A stretch of DNA of 16,855 nt from Geobacter sp. UBA698 (GCA_002298925.1 DBMM01000076.1:43215-60069), one strand, 5' to 3'. Counted from the stretch's first letter, positions 6,480-14,021 are shown. Notes: generated by a model not told the origin, from the letters alone. Numbers and translations are program-made.

Positions 6480-7553
6480 ATGAAAACGATTCTACGCATT
6501 CAACTTATGACCATGCTGTTACTCGGTATTATGGGGATTAACCTGGTTCATGCAGCCACGCCAGCTCAGGCAGCTGTGAAGAAGCCTTCCGTCATTCGTT
6601 TTGGTATCCCCGGAGCAAGTTACGGTAAGCCGTTTACTAGCGGTGTTGGCGGCATCGTCCATGCCAAGGGGCTTTTTGAAGAAGAGTTCAGAAAAGACGG
6701 TATTGCTGTGGAATGGTCGCTGTTCAAGGGAGCCGGGCCGGCCGTGAACGAGTCCTTTGCCAATAACCTGTTGGATTTTGCTCTGCTTGGAGACGTTGCC
6801 TTTATCATCAATAAATCAGGTGGATTGAAAACAAGGCTCATTGCCGGTGGTGCTCCTGCAGGAAACAGTTATCTTGCCGTTCCTTCTGATTCATCCATAA
6901 CTTCAGTAACTCAGTTGAAGGGGAAAAAAGTCGCTATTTTCAAGGGGACGGTCTATTCGCTGGTGTTTAACAGGATTGTTGCCCGCTATGGGCTGACCGA
7001 GAAGGATTTCAAGGTCTACAATCTTGATCCGGCTGCAGCGGCCGCGGCGCTGAAATCCAAGGACATCGACGCCGGTCTGTTTGGTTCCGACGTCTTTACC
7101 CTTACGACCCAGGGGGTGGGTAAGATCATCGACTCCACCAAGAACGACAAGACCAGCAAATACGCAACAGGGGTGTTAGTAACGGAAAAATTTGCTGCGG
7201 AATATCCTGATATCACAAAGAGAATTGTCAAGGTCTGGTTGCAGGCAGCCAAATGGGGTGCTGATAACAAGGATGCCGCTTTTCAGGTATGGACCAAATC
7301 GGGCATTCCGCTCTCCGCTTTCAAGAAAGATTACGGAACTGATCCCGGCAAACAGATCTTTACCCCCTTGTTCGATGAATTCTATGTCACCCATCTCAAG
7401 GACGCAGTCCATGCTTCAAAAGAGAAGGGGATTATCAGGAAAGAATTCGACGTTGATAAGTTCATTGACAGCAAGTACCTGGATGCGGCTCTGAATGAAC
7501 TGAAGCAAGAGGACTACTGGGATAAATTCGATGCCAAAGGCAATAAAAAATAA
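6480..7553 (+). CDS. ABC transporter substrate-binding protein, NitT/TauT/SsuA type
   Basis: This is a 357-aa periplasmic binding protein. The signal peptide spans residues 1-25 (hydrophobic MTMLLLGIMGINLV, cleavage after VHA; AQA at 29-31 is an alternative). The mature part shows the SsuA/TauA/NrtA-like type II binding-protein pattern: RFGIPGASYGKPF (first strand and loop), GLFEEEF, FKGAGPAVNESFANNLLDFALLGD, QLKGKKVAIFKGTVYS and SKDIDAGLFGSD. These proteins bind small anions such as sulfonates, nitrate or related organics and hand them to the cognate permease. The RBS (AAGGAG) is good and the gene lies 29 bp after the porin. The ligand is not predictable from sequence, and the assignment to nitrate, taurine or alkanesulfonate in similar annotations would be only a family label. 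Confidence 0.9.
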   Translation: MKTILRIQLMTMLLLGIMGINLVHAATPAQAAVKKPSVIRFGIPGASYGKPFTSGVGGIVHAKGLFEEEFRKDGIAVEWSLFKGAGPAVNESFANNLLDFALLGDVAFIINKSGGLKTRLIAGGAPAGNSYLAVPSDSSITSVTQLKGKKVAIFKGTVYSLVFNRIVARYGLTEKDFKVYNLDPAAAAAALKSKDIDAGLFGSDVFTLTTQGVGKIIDSTKNDKTSKYATGVLVTEKFAAEYPDITKRIVKVWLQAAKWGADNKDAAFQVWTKSGIPLSAFKKDYGTDPGKQIFTPLFDEFYVTHLKDAVHASKEKGIIRKEFDVDKFIDSKYLDAALNELKQEDYWDKFDAKGNKK

Positions 7554-7610
7554 GCGTCCAGACAATGGTCGAAACAATGCGGTAGAAACAGCCATGGAGG
7601 GATAGTTCAG

Positions 7611-8516
7611 ATGAGAAGACAAATCATGGAATCGGCGGGTATTCAACGTTTATTTGCCGCAGTAACAACACTGCTGCCGGCTCAGCCGGCAGCAGAGGCT
7701 ATCTCCACATCATTTAAGTTGCAGACGCCGTCAATATCACGTGTGGCTATTCCGCAGGTAGTAAAAACGGCGCTACTCGGTGGACTCATTCCACTGCTGC
7801 TATTGGTGGCATGGGAAGCGGTAACAAGGATTGAACTGGTCCCGAGCCAGTTACTTGTCCCCCCCCGGCAGGTACTTGCGACTTTTCTGGATCTTCTGAA
7901 TAGCGGAGAACTTCAGGGGCATCTTAAAATCAGCATCCTCAGGGTTCTGCTTGGTTTTTCCCTGGGAACCAGCGCCGGATTTTTGGTTGGGGCCATACTC
8001 GGGCTGTCAAAGAGAGCGGAAAAATATGGCGGACCGTTTTTCAGAGTTCTTCTGCAGATTCCGATCCTGGGCTGGATGCCATTTCTACTACTGATTCTCG
8101 GTTTTGGCGAACTGTTCAAGATCGTGTTTATCTCACTGGGGGCCTTTTATCCCATGACGCTCAATACCTTTGAGGGGATCAAGGGTGTTTCCAATGAATA
8201 TCGGGAAGTCGGAAGAGTGTTCGAATTCGGCCGGCTCAAACTGTTGCGTAAAATTATTCTGCCTGCGGCTGTCCCTTCAATTTTCACCGGGATCAGACTC
8301 GGACTCGGAACCGCATGGATGCTTATCGTTGGCGCCGAACTCGTTGCAGCTACCGAAGGCGTTGGCTACATGATGACCATGGGAAGACAGCTGTTCCAGA
8401 TGGATGTCGTCATGGTGGGAGTGGTTCTCGTCGGTGCTACCGGTTATCTCATGAATCACATCCTCAAGATTGCTGAACAGAGACTGCTGCACTGGCGAAA
8501 CACGATGCACGCCTGA
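7611..8516 (+). CDS. ABC transporter permease, SsuC/TauC type (permease 1)
   Basis: This is a 301-aa inner-membrane permease of the BPD_transp_1 (SsuC/TauC/NrtB) family with about six helices. The first helix is near residues 52-70 (LLGGLIPLLLLVAWEAV). The LVPPRQV block precedes the conserved LKISILRVLLGFSLGT. The EAA-type coupling loop EYREVGRVFEFGRLKLLRKIILPAAVPSIFTGIRLG contacts the ATPase. It carries an N-terminal extension of about 45 residues that its sister permease lacks. A perfect 11-bp inverted repeat (7671-7695) falls inside this extension, so a downstream start is conceivable, but the ATG at 7611 has the only good RBS (GGAGGG, 9 nt upstream). It is probably one half of a heterodimeric channel with the next gene. 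Confidence 0.88.
   Translation: MRRQIMESAGIQRLFAAVTTLLPAQPAAEAISTSFKLQTPSISRVAIPQVVKTALLGGLIPLLLLVAWEAVTRIELVPSQLLVPPRQVLATFLDLLNSGELQGHLKISILRVLLGFSLGTSAGFLVGAILGLSKRAEKYGGPFFRVLLQIPILGWMPFLLLILGFGELFKIVFISLGAFYPMTLNTFEGIKGVSNEYREVGRVFEFGRLKLLRKIILPAAVPSIFTGIRLGLGTAWMLIVGAELVAATEGVGYMMTMGRQLFQMDVVMVGVVLVGATGYLMNHILKIAEQRLLHWRNTMHA
7671..7695 (+). repeat. perfect GC-rich inverted repeat inside the permease 1 gene
   Basis: CTGCTGCCGGC (7671-7681) is separated by TCA from its exact reverse complement (7685-7695). It encodes residues 21-28 of the N-terminal extension of permease 1. In mRNA it would form a very stable 11-bp hairpin about 60 nt after the start codon, with no U-tract. It lies at the boundary between the abundant-type binding protein gene and the permease genes. 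Confidence 0.75.
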
Positions 8517-8531
8517 TAGCCGGCAGACAAA

Positions 8532-8535
8532 AGGA
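8532..8535 (+). promoter_or_regulatory. ribosome binding site deciding the permease 2 start
   Basis: AAAAGGA ends at 8535, leaving 6 nt to the ATG at 8542 but none to the in-frame ATG at 8536. It favours 8542 and rules against a longer frame starting at 8470, which would overlap the end of permease 1 and add a non-conserved, cysteine-containing peptide. Confidence 0.55.
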
Positions 8536-8541
8536 ATGAGT

Positions 8542-9327
8542 ATGAATTATTTAGATTATGTGAGCAGGAAAATTAGTGATGTTTACAGTAAATCAATCGT
8601 CCTCCTAATCATCTTTGCGGCTTGGTGGCTGGTTGGAGCGTACAAACTGGCTGATCCGACTATCCTGCCACCCCCGTCTAAAATTCTGCGAACTCTGTTG
8701 GAGCTGGCTAAAGAAGGTGACCTTGTTTTTCATATCAAGATGAGCATCCTGCGCGTCATAAAAGGGTTTTTGATCGGAGGGACGCTCGGTTTCGTGCTGG
8801 GAATCCTGATGGGGCTTTCGAAAACAGCGGAAAAGCTTGTCGGTCCCCTGTTTCACGCGGTCAGACAGGTGCCGCTTCTTGGCTGGATGCCCTTGATCGT
8901 TCTCTGGTGCGGTATAGGAGAAACCTCCAAGGTGGTCTTCATCGCCATTGGCGCCCTCTACCCCATGGTACTCAACACTTTTGAAGGGGTCCGCGGTATC
9001 TCCAGAGAGTACCTGGAGGTAGCGCGGGTATTTGAGTTCAAACAGCTGAAGCTAATAACAACCATAATCCTTCCCGCTGCTCTTCCCAATATCCTGACCG
9101 GGGTCAGGTTCAGCCTGACTATTTCCTGGATGCTGGTAGTCGGTGCTGAAATATTCTCGGTCAGCGCCGGAGGGCTGGGTGACATGATCTGGTCGGCACG
9201 GGATACCTTCCGGATGGATATTGTGATCGTTGGGTTGATCATTATCACCCTGATCGGCATTACGCTCAGCAAATCGGTAAAACTGCTTGAAACTTACTTT
9301 CTGCAGTGGCGAAAAACTTCTCACTAA
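8542..9327 (+). CDS. ABC transporter permease, SsuC/TauC type (permease 2)
   Basis: This is a 261-aa inner-membrane permease, the usual length for the SsuC/TauC family. It is a paralog of permease 1: both contain [LI]PP-[RS]-x-[VI] before MSILRV/ISILRV, a GWMP block (LLGWMPLIVLW here, LGWMPFLLLI there), LNTFEG[VI][RK]G[IV]S, and an EAA coupling loop (EYLEVARVFEFKQLKLITTIILPAALPNILTGVR here). The pair therefore most likely assembles as a heterodimer served by the single ATPase, unlike the homodimeric arrangement common for Ssu transporters. The chosen start (8542) has an RBS 6 nt upstream, and the gap from permease 1 is 25 bp. A palindromic element at 9330-9372 directly follows the stop codon and separates it from the ATPase gene. 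Confidence 0.9.
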   Translation: MNYLDYVSRKISDVYSKSIVLLIIFAAWWLVGAYKLADPTILPPPSKILRTLLELAKEGDLVFHIKMSILRVIKGFLIGGTLGFVLGILMGLSKTAEKLVGPLFHAVRQVPLLGWMPLIVLWCGIGETSKVVFIAIGALYPMVLNTFEGVRGISREYLEVARVFEFKQLKLITTIILPAALPNILTGVRFSLTISWMLVVGAEIFSVSAGGLGDMIWSARDTFRMDIVIVGLIIITLIGITLSKSVKLLETYFLQWRKTSH

Positions 9328-9329
9328 TA

Positions 9330-9372
9330 CCAATTCCACATCAAGAGTGATAGCGCCTTGATATGGAATCGG
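9330..9372 (+). repeat. REP-like palindromic element between permease 2 and ATPase genes
   Basis: Left arm CCAATTCCACATCAAG (9330-9345) pairs with right arm CTTGATATGGAATCGG (9357-9372) at 14 of 16 positions around an 11-nt loop. The two mismatches are A-C on the + strand and become G-U wobbles in minus-strand RNA. The right arm and its downstream GGAATAA recur at 22-47. It begins 3 nt after the permease stop and ends 23 nt before the ATPase start. There is no U-tract, so it is not a classical terminator. Confidence 0.6.
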
Positions 9373-9395
9373 AATAACAGGCCAGGGAGGATGCT

Positions 9396-10172
9396 ATGGC
9401 TGACACTGAAACATTACAGATTAAGAATGTTCATAAAACATTTCGAGTAGGAAAACAGGATATCGACGTCCTGGAGGATATCAATCTCAATGTATCCGCC
9501 GGGGAATTTGTCAGCGTGATCGGTGCCAGCGGCTGTGGCAAGACGACCTTTTTGCGACTTCTCGTCGGTCTGGAGGGGGAGTACCAGGGAGACATCCTGT
9601 TGAACGGAAAGCGGCTGAATGGCCCCAGTATAAACCGGGGGATCGTTTTCCAGAATCACCGTCTGCTCCCCTGGCTCACCATAGAAAAAAATGTGGGCTT
9701 GGGGCTGGAGAGCAAAAAAGGGAACAATAAAGCTCAGATTGTGCAGGATCACATTGATCTGGTTGGACTCAAAGGATTCTGCAAATCCTATCCATATCAG
9801 TTGTCCGGGGGGATGTCGCAGCGCGCGGCGATTGCGCGTGCCCTGGTGAACAGACCCGAGATTCTTCTCTTGGATGAGCCGCTGGGAGCATTGGATTCAT
9901 TGACCCGCATGTACATGCAGAATGAGTTGGAGAGAATCTGGAAGCTGGAAAATATCACGGCAGTCATGGTGACCCACGACGTCGAAGAAGCCGTGTACCT
10001 CAGTGACAGGATCGTGATCATGTCCTGCCGTCCCGGGAAGATCAAGCGGATCATCCCGGTGCCGCTTTCCCGACCAAGGGATCGCGCCAGCTATGATTTC
10101 ATGCGGATCAAGGAAGAGGTGCTGAAAGAGTTTCATCTGCAGGCAGAGGAACATTTTGCATACTCGATATAG
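9396..10172 (+). CDS. ABC transporter ATP-binding protein, SsuB/TauB/NrtC type
   Basis: This is a 258-aa cytoplasmic ATPase energising the importer. Motifs in order are Walker A GASGCGKTT (43-51), Q-loop glutamine in VFQNHRLLPW (Q86), signature LSGGMSQR (136-143), Walker B ILLLDEP (156-162), D-loop GALD and switch histidine H194 in VTHDVEEAV. The LLPW segment after the Q-loop and the GMSQR/GMRQR signature variant are typical of the nitrate/sulfonate/taurine subfamily. Length is normal. The ATG follows GGGAGG. It is separated from permease 2 by 68 bp holding the palindrome, and from the first radical SAM gene by 45 bp without a terminator, so import and radical SAM genes may be co-transcribed. 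Confidence 0.95.
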   Translation: MADTETLQIKNVHKTFRVGKQDIDVLEDINLNVSAGEFVSVIGASGCGKTTFLRLLVGLEGEYQGDILLNGKRLNGPSINRGIVFQNHRLLPWLTIEKNVGLGLESKKGNNKAQIVQDHIDLVGLKGFCKSYPYQLSGGMSQRAAIARALVNRPEILLLDEPLGALDSLTRMYMQNELERIWKLENITAVMVTHDVEEAVYLSDRIVIMSCRPGKIKRIIPVPLSRPRDRASYDFMRIKEEVLKEFHLQAEEHFAYSI

Positions 10173-10217
10173 CAATAAATACACAGACAATTTACCCACA
10201 TCAGAAAGGATTGGACC

Positions 10218-11414
10218 ATGAGCAAACTTAAAGAGAAGCTGTACAAGGAGCTGGAGTTAAAGGTCTTCACCGGAGTCGAAGGTTTAAACTTCGATCCGCA
10301 TATTTTCAAACACCTCGATCTTGGCGGCAAGTACCAGGAAGAAATCCACTGTCTCTTCGAAATGGACAGTGAAAGCCATGTTGGGACGCACTTTCCTGTC
10401 GGCTTTTACTCACCTCTCGGCTTGACCTTTGGCGCAAGGTGGAATCGCAAGTCTCCGTACTCGCTGGTATACGAAAACGGTAAATTTCATCTTACCCATA
10501 AAGGACAGGAACTGTTTCCGATTGACGAATTCATCAAACGACCAAACTACTACGGACTGAAGACCTCGGACGGTACACCGATGTCGAATATTGCCCTTCA
10601 TGCAACTGAAGGCGTTGTTTTCATAGCATACAGCAATGATTGCGCCCTGAAAGATAAAGGCCAAGACTGCAAATATTGCAACATCAATGCTACCAAGGAT
10701 ACCTACGCTGATCATGAGGGAATTGCCTGGAAAAATCCAAAGCAGATCGGCGAGGCCGTTGCCGCCGCCTACAGGGAGGGGAACCGGCATCTGACAATCA
10801 GCGGCGGCTTCGTGCCGGAGCGGCGGGAAATCGAGTACTACTTTGATGTTGCTGATGCTATCCGTGAGCATACCGGGCTCGACGATTTCAACGGGACAGC
10901 CTGCGTCGGCGCCCCGCTCGATCTGAGCGTCATCGACAAGTATAAGGAAGCTGGGTACCGGACCATCGCGACCAATATCGAAATCTGGGACAAGAACATC
11001 TTCAAGGCGATCTGTCCCGGCAAGGAACAGCAGTGCGGCGGCTGGGACCACTGGGTCAAGGCGCTGGAGTACGAGGCGCAGGTTTTTGGTCAGGGACGGG
11101 TGCGATCCAATATCGTCGCCGGTATCGAGCCCAAACAGTCCACACTGGAAGGAGTCGAATACCTCGCCTCCAAAGGTGTCATCGGGTTTGTCACAAGCTG
11201 GTGCCCAAATCCCGGCTCCGACCTGGAAGGACATCGATCGCCCGAACCGGCCTGGCACTTCGACTTGTTCAAGAAAGTGGCGGGGATCTTCCGTAAGAAC
11301 GGCTTCACCTATAATCAGATCTACGATGCCTATGCCGCACCGAACACGGCGATTCATGACATCTACAGGATTGAGGACGAATTGTTGCCTGTTTTTCAGA
11401 ATAAGGCTGCATGA
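10218..11414 (+). CDS. radical SAM protein, BioB/LipA-like barrel with C-x8-C-x2-C motif (copy 1 of 4)
   Basis: This is a 398-aa cytoplasmic protein. Residues 1-130 form an unrecognised N-terminal domain with conserved ELE-x-K, IF-x-x-L, H44, FEMD and H54. From about 132 a radical SAM TIM barrel follows. C142, C151 and C154 (NDCALKDKGQDCKYCN) are spaced C-x8-C-x2-C and should bind the SAM-activating [4Fe-4S] cluster. LTISGGF (192-198) is the GGE-like SAM-amine motif, NIEIWDK (253-259) resembles the strand-4 glutamate region of lipoyl/biotin synthase relatives, and GRVRSNIVAGIEP (293-305) is the strand-5 glycine region. Three more conserved cysteines (C266 in ICPGK, C273 in QQCGGW, C329 in SWCPNPGS) could bind a second cluster. 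C229 is shared only with copy 2. The ATG follows AAAGGA. The reaction is unknown. Confidence 0.85.
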   Translation: MSKLKEKLYKELELKVFTGVEGLNFDPHIFKHLDLGGKYQEEIHCLFEMDSESHVGTHFPVGFYSPLGLTFGARWNRKSPYSLVYENGKFHLTHKGQELFPIDEFIKRPNYYGLKTSDGTPMSNIALHATEGVVFIAYSNDCALKDKGQDCKYCNINATKDTYADHEGIAWKNPKQIGEAVAAAYREGNRHLTISGGFVPERREIEYYFDVADAIREHTGLDDFNGTACVGAPLDLSVIDKYKEAGYRTIATNIEIWDKNIFKAICPGKEQQCGGWDHWVKALEYEAQVFGQGRVRSNIVAGIEPKQSTLEGVEYLASKGVIGFVTSWCPNPGSDLEGHRSPEPAWHFDLFKKVAGIFRKNGFTYNQIYDAYAAPNTAIHDIYRIEDELLPVFQNKAA

Positions 11415-11421
11415 ATGACAA

Positions 11422-11463
11422 GGGAGGGCTTGCCTCGCTCCATCGGGCTGGGCAAGTCATCCC
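11422..11463 (+). repeat. hairpin between radical SAM copies 1 and 2
   Basis: GGCTTGCC (11427-11434) pairs with GGCAAGTC (11451-11458) using one G-U pair. After one G-A mismatch, GGGA (11422-11425) pairs with TCCC (11460-11463). There is no U-tract. It fills the largest gap in the array and could protect the upstream mRNA end or cause partial termination; its role is not established. Confidence 0.5.
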
Positions 11464-11504
11464 CCTGCATCAAATCTTTGCATGTTTAATCACTTGACCG
11501 GCTA

Positions 11505-11510
11505 AAGGAG
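11505..11510 (+). promoter_or_regulatory. ribosome binding site selecting a TTG start
   Basis: AAGGAG ends 7 nt before TTG 11518. Starting there gives (M)SDLKDKLYRELE, which aligns residue for residue with the ATG-initiated N-termini of the other three copies (MSKLK, MSDLK, MSELK). TTG is therefore the real start, implying somewhat weaker initiation of this copy. Confidence 0.75.
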
Positions 11511-11517
11511 AATAGCT

Positions 11518-12711
11518 TTGAGCGATCTTAAAGACAAACTTTACAGGGAACTGGAACTGAAAGTCATCACGGTTGTCGAGGGGATCAATGTTGATCCGCA
11601 CATCTTCAAACATCTCGACCTGGGGAGGCGCTTTCAGGAAGAGATTCACGGCGCCTTTGAAATGGATCACGAAACCCACGTCGGTATTAAATTTCCGGCC
11701 GGTTTCACGTCACCCCACGGACTGAACTTTCCCTTCCGCTGGAACCGCAATTCAGCCTACGGGCTGAGTTATGAGAAGGGGCAGTACTTCCTCACCCATA
11801 AAAAAGAGACTCTTTTTCCGGTGACGTTCCTTGATCGGCCGAAATACTACGGCTTGACGACCTCCGACGGCACACCGATGTCGAATATCGCCACCTATCT
11901 GCAGGATGGGGTGCTCGCCATTTGCTACAGCAATGAGTGCGCCTTGAAGGAAACCGGACAGGATTGCAAGTACTGCAACATCAACGCGACCCATGATACC
12001 TACGCCGAGAAGGAAGGGATCTCCTGGAAATATCCGAAACAGATCGGCGAAACCGTCGCCGCTGCTTACAGGGAAGGTGGACGTCACCTTACGATCACCG
12101 GCGGCTTTGTCCCGGAACGGCGCGAGGTTGAGTACTATCTCGACGTGGCCGATGCCATCAAGGAACATACCGGGCTGCAGGACTTTAACGGCACCGCCTG
12201 CATCGGCGCCCCCCATGACCTGAGCGTCATCGACAAGTACAAGGAGGCCGGTTACCGCACCATCGCCACCAATATCGAGATCTGGGACAAAAACATATTC
12301 AAGGCGATTTGCCCCGGCAAGGATCAGCAGTGCGGCGGATATGACAACTGGGTCAAAACGCTGGAATACGAGGCCCAGGTCTTCGGCCGCGGCCGGGTCC
12401 GTTCCAACATCGTTGCCGGCCTCGAACCGAAACAGTCGATCCTGGAAGGGATCGAATACCTGGCCTCAAAAGGGGTGATCTGTTTTGCCAACGCCTGGTG
12501 CCCGAACCCCGGCTCCGAACTCGAAGGGCATCGCAGCCCGGAAGCGGCCTGGCACTTCGATCTCTACAAGAAGATCGCGGCGATCTTCCGCAAGAATGGT
12601 TTTACCCATGAGCAGTTGTACGACTGCATGGCAGCACCGAATACCGTAGTTCACGATATTTACCGGATTGAAGATGAACTGTTGCCGGTATTTCAGAAAA
12701 AGGCGGCGTAG
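11518..12711 (+). CDS. radical SAM protein, C-x8-C-x2-C type (copy 2 of 4), TTG start
   Basis: This 397-aa protein is the closest relative of copy 1. The cluster motif is C141, C150, C153 (NECALKETGQDCKYCN), the GGE-like motif is LTITGGF, the strand-4 region is NIEIWDKNIFKAICPGK, and the downstream cysteines are C265, C272 and C328 (AWCPNPGS). C228 in TACIGAP is shared with copy 1 and replaced by valine in copies 3 and 4. The N-terminal domain carries EMDHETHVGI and PFRWNRNSAYGLSYE. The sequence is visibly richer in G+C third positions than copy 1 (for example around 12110-12260). It is the only copy using TTG as start, supported by alignment with its paralogs and by AAGGAG 7 nt upstream. Function is unknown; it may form a complex with, or handle a different substrate from, copy 1. 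Confidence 0.85.
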   Translation: MSDLKDKLYRELELKVITVVEGINVDPHIFKHLDLGRRFQEEIHGAFEMDHETHVGIKFPAGFTSPHGLNFPFRWNRNSAYGLSYEKGQYFLTHKKETLFPVTFLDRPKYYGLTTSDGTPMSNIATYLQDGVLAICYSNECALKETGQDCKYCNINATHDTYAEKEGISWKYPKQIGETVAAAYREGGRHLTITGGFVPERREVEYYLDVADAIKEHTGLQDFNGTACIGAPHDLSVIDKYKEAGYRTIATNIEIWDKNIFKAICPGKDQQCGGYDNWVKTLEYEAQVFGRGRVRSNIVAGLEPKQSILEGIEYLASKGVICFANAWCPNPGSELEGHRSPEAAWHFDLYKKIAAIFRKNGFTHEQLYDCMAAPNTVVHDIYRIEDELLPVFQKKAA

Positions 12712-12773
12712 TGTATGTCTGCTTGAAAGGCAGGCCTTAAACCAAACAAAATCGTAGAGGGGAGTGAGTTCTC

Positions 12774-13967
12774 ATGAGTGATCTCAAGAGTCAGCTGTAC
12801 AAGGAACTGGAAATTAAAAACGCATCATCAGTCGAAGGGATTCGAGTCAACCCGGCCATTTTCAAAAAACTTAATTTTGAAAAAAAATATCAAAAACAGA
12901 TTCACGTCCTCTTCGAGATGGATCATGACCATCATGTGGGGATTGACTTCCCGATCGGCTTTACTTCTCCGAACGGTCTAAAACTGCCTTTCCGCTGGGA
13001 CAACCGTTCTGCATATTCAATTGAATATGAAGGTGGCGGTTATTACCTGGCCCGTAAAGGTGAGGAGCTGTTCCCCATAGAGTTTCTCAGCCGGCCCAAA
13101 TACTATGGATTGAAAACCTCGGATGGTTCCGAGATGTCGCATGTTGCCACGTACACTCGTGAGGGAACCATCTTTGTTGCTTACAGCAATGAGTGTTCAC
13201 TGAAGGAGAAGGGGGAGGATTGCCTCTATTGCAATATCAACTCCACCAAGGACACCTACGGCGAAGATGAGGGGATCTTCTGGAAACAGCCGAAACAGAT
13301 CGCTGAAACTGCTGCGGCGGCCTACAAGGATGGCGCCAGTCACATCACCATTACCGGCGGCTTTATTCCGGAGCGGCGCGAGGTTGACTACTATATCGAT
13401 GTTGCCGATGCGATCCGCGAACATACCGGGCTTGACGACTTCAACGGTACCGGTGTAATTGGCGCTCCCCTCGACCTGGGTGTGATCGAGAAATACAAGG
13501 AAGCGGGTTACCGTACCATCGCCATGAATATCGAGATCTGGGACAAAAACATCTTCCAGACCATCTGCCCCGGCAAGGTGAGCAGCTGTGGGGGCTGGGA
13601 TCACTGGGTCAGGGCGCTCGAACATGCGGCAGATGTATTCGGTCATGGCCGGGTGAGGTCAAATATCGTGGCCGGCATAGAGCCGAAGCAATCCACTCTG
13701 GATGGAGTTGAATACCTTGCCTCCAAAGGGGTGATCTGCTTTGCCGGGGCCTGGTGTCCGAATCCGGGATCACAACTGGAGGGGCACCGTACTCCGGAAG
13801 CGGAATGGCACCTGGACATGGCCAAGAAGGTCGCGGCCATTCATAGAAAAGCCGGCTTCACCTACGATCAGCTGTACGATTGTTCGGCCGCCCCGACCGG
13901 CTTGACGCATGATATTTACAAGATCGAAGACGGGTTGCTGCCGGTTTTCAATAGCAAGGCTGCCTGA
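12774..13967 (+). CDS. radical SAM protein, C-x8-C-x2-C type (copy 3 of 4)
   Basis: This 397-aa protein belongs to the second pair. The cluster motif is C141, C150, C153 (NECSLKEKGEDCLYCN), the GGE-like motif is ITITGGF, and the strand-4 region is NIEIWDKNIFQTICPGK. The additional conserved cysteines are C265, C272 (SSCGGWDHW) and C328 (AWCPNPGS). The position equivalent to C229 of copy 1 is valine (TGVIGAP). The N-terminal domain retains H44, the FEMDHDHHVGI block and PFRWDNRSAYS. ATG 12774 follows GGGGAG. The early part (about 12810-12910) is A-rich relative to the rest (runs such as KKLNFEKKYQKQ). The barrel type is clear, but substrate and reaction are not known. Confidence 0.85.
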   Translation: MSDLKSQLYKELEIKNASSVEGIRVNPAIFKKLNFEKKYQKQIHVLFEMDHDHHVGIDFPIGFTSPNGLKLPFRWDNRSAYSIEYEGGGYYLARKGEELFPIEFLSRPKYYGLKTSDGSEMSHVATYTREGTIFVAYSNECSLKEKGEDCLYCNINSTKDTYGEDEGIFWKQPKQIAETAAAAYKDGASHITITGGFIPERREVDYYIDVADAIREHTGLDDFNGTGVIGAPLDLGVIEKYKEAGYRTIAMNIEIWDKNIFQTICPGKVSSCGGWDHWVRALEHAADVFGHGRVRSNIVAGIEPKQSTLDGVEYLASKGVICFAGAWCPNPGSQLEGHRTPEAEWHLDMAKKVAAIHRKAGFTYDQLYDCSAAPTGLTHDIYKIEDGLLPVFNSKAA

Positions 13968-14021
13968 ACAATCCAATGCACAATGCTCGGCCTGCGTGGC
14001 GGGTATTTATAGGGAATCAGC

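Noticed and set aside
8470..8541. Longer start for permease 2, overlapping permease 1
   Set aside because: The extra residues are polar and cysteine-containing, unlike the family, and the RBS fits ATG 8542.
11251..11270. TGGCAC-containing sequence resembling a sigma-54 promoter
   Set aside because: It lacks the -12 GC at the correct spacing and simply encodes the conserved WHFDL motif that recurs in all four radical SAM copies.
10410..11357. Long minus-strand open frame (315 codons) opposite radical SAM copy 1
   Set aside because: It mirrors the strongly conserved coding frame on the + strand, has no Shine-Dalgarno site and resembles similar antisense frames opposite the other copies; it is a by-product of codon usage.
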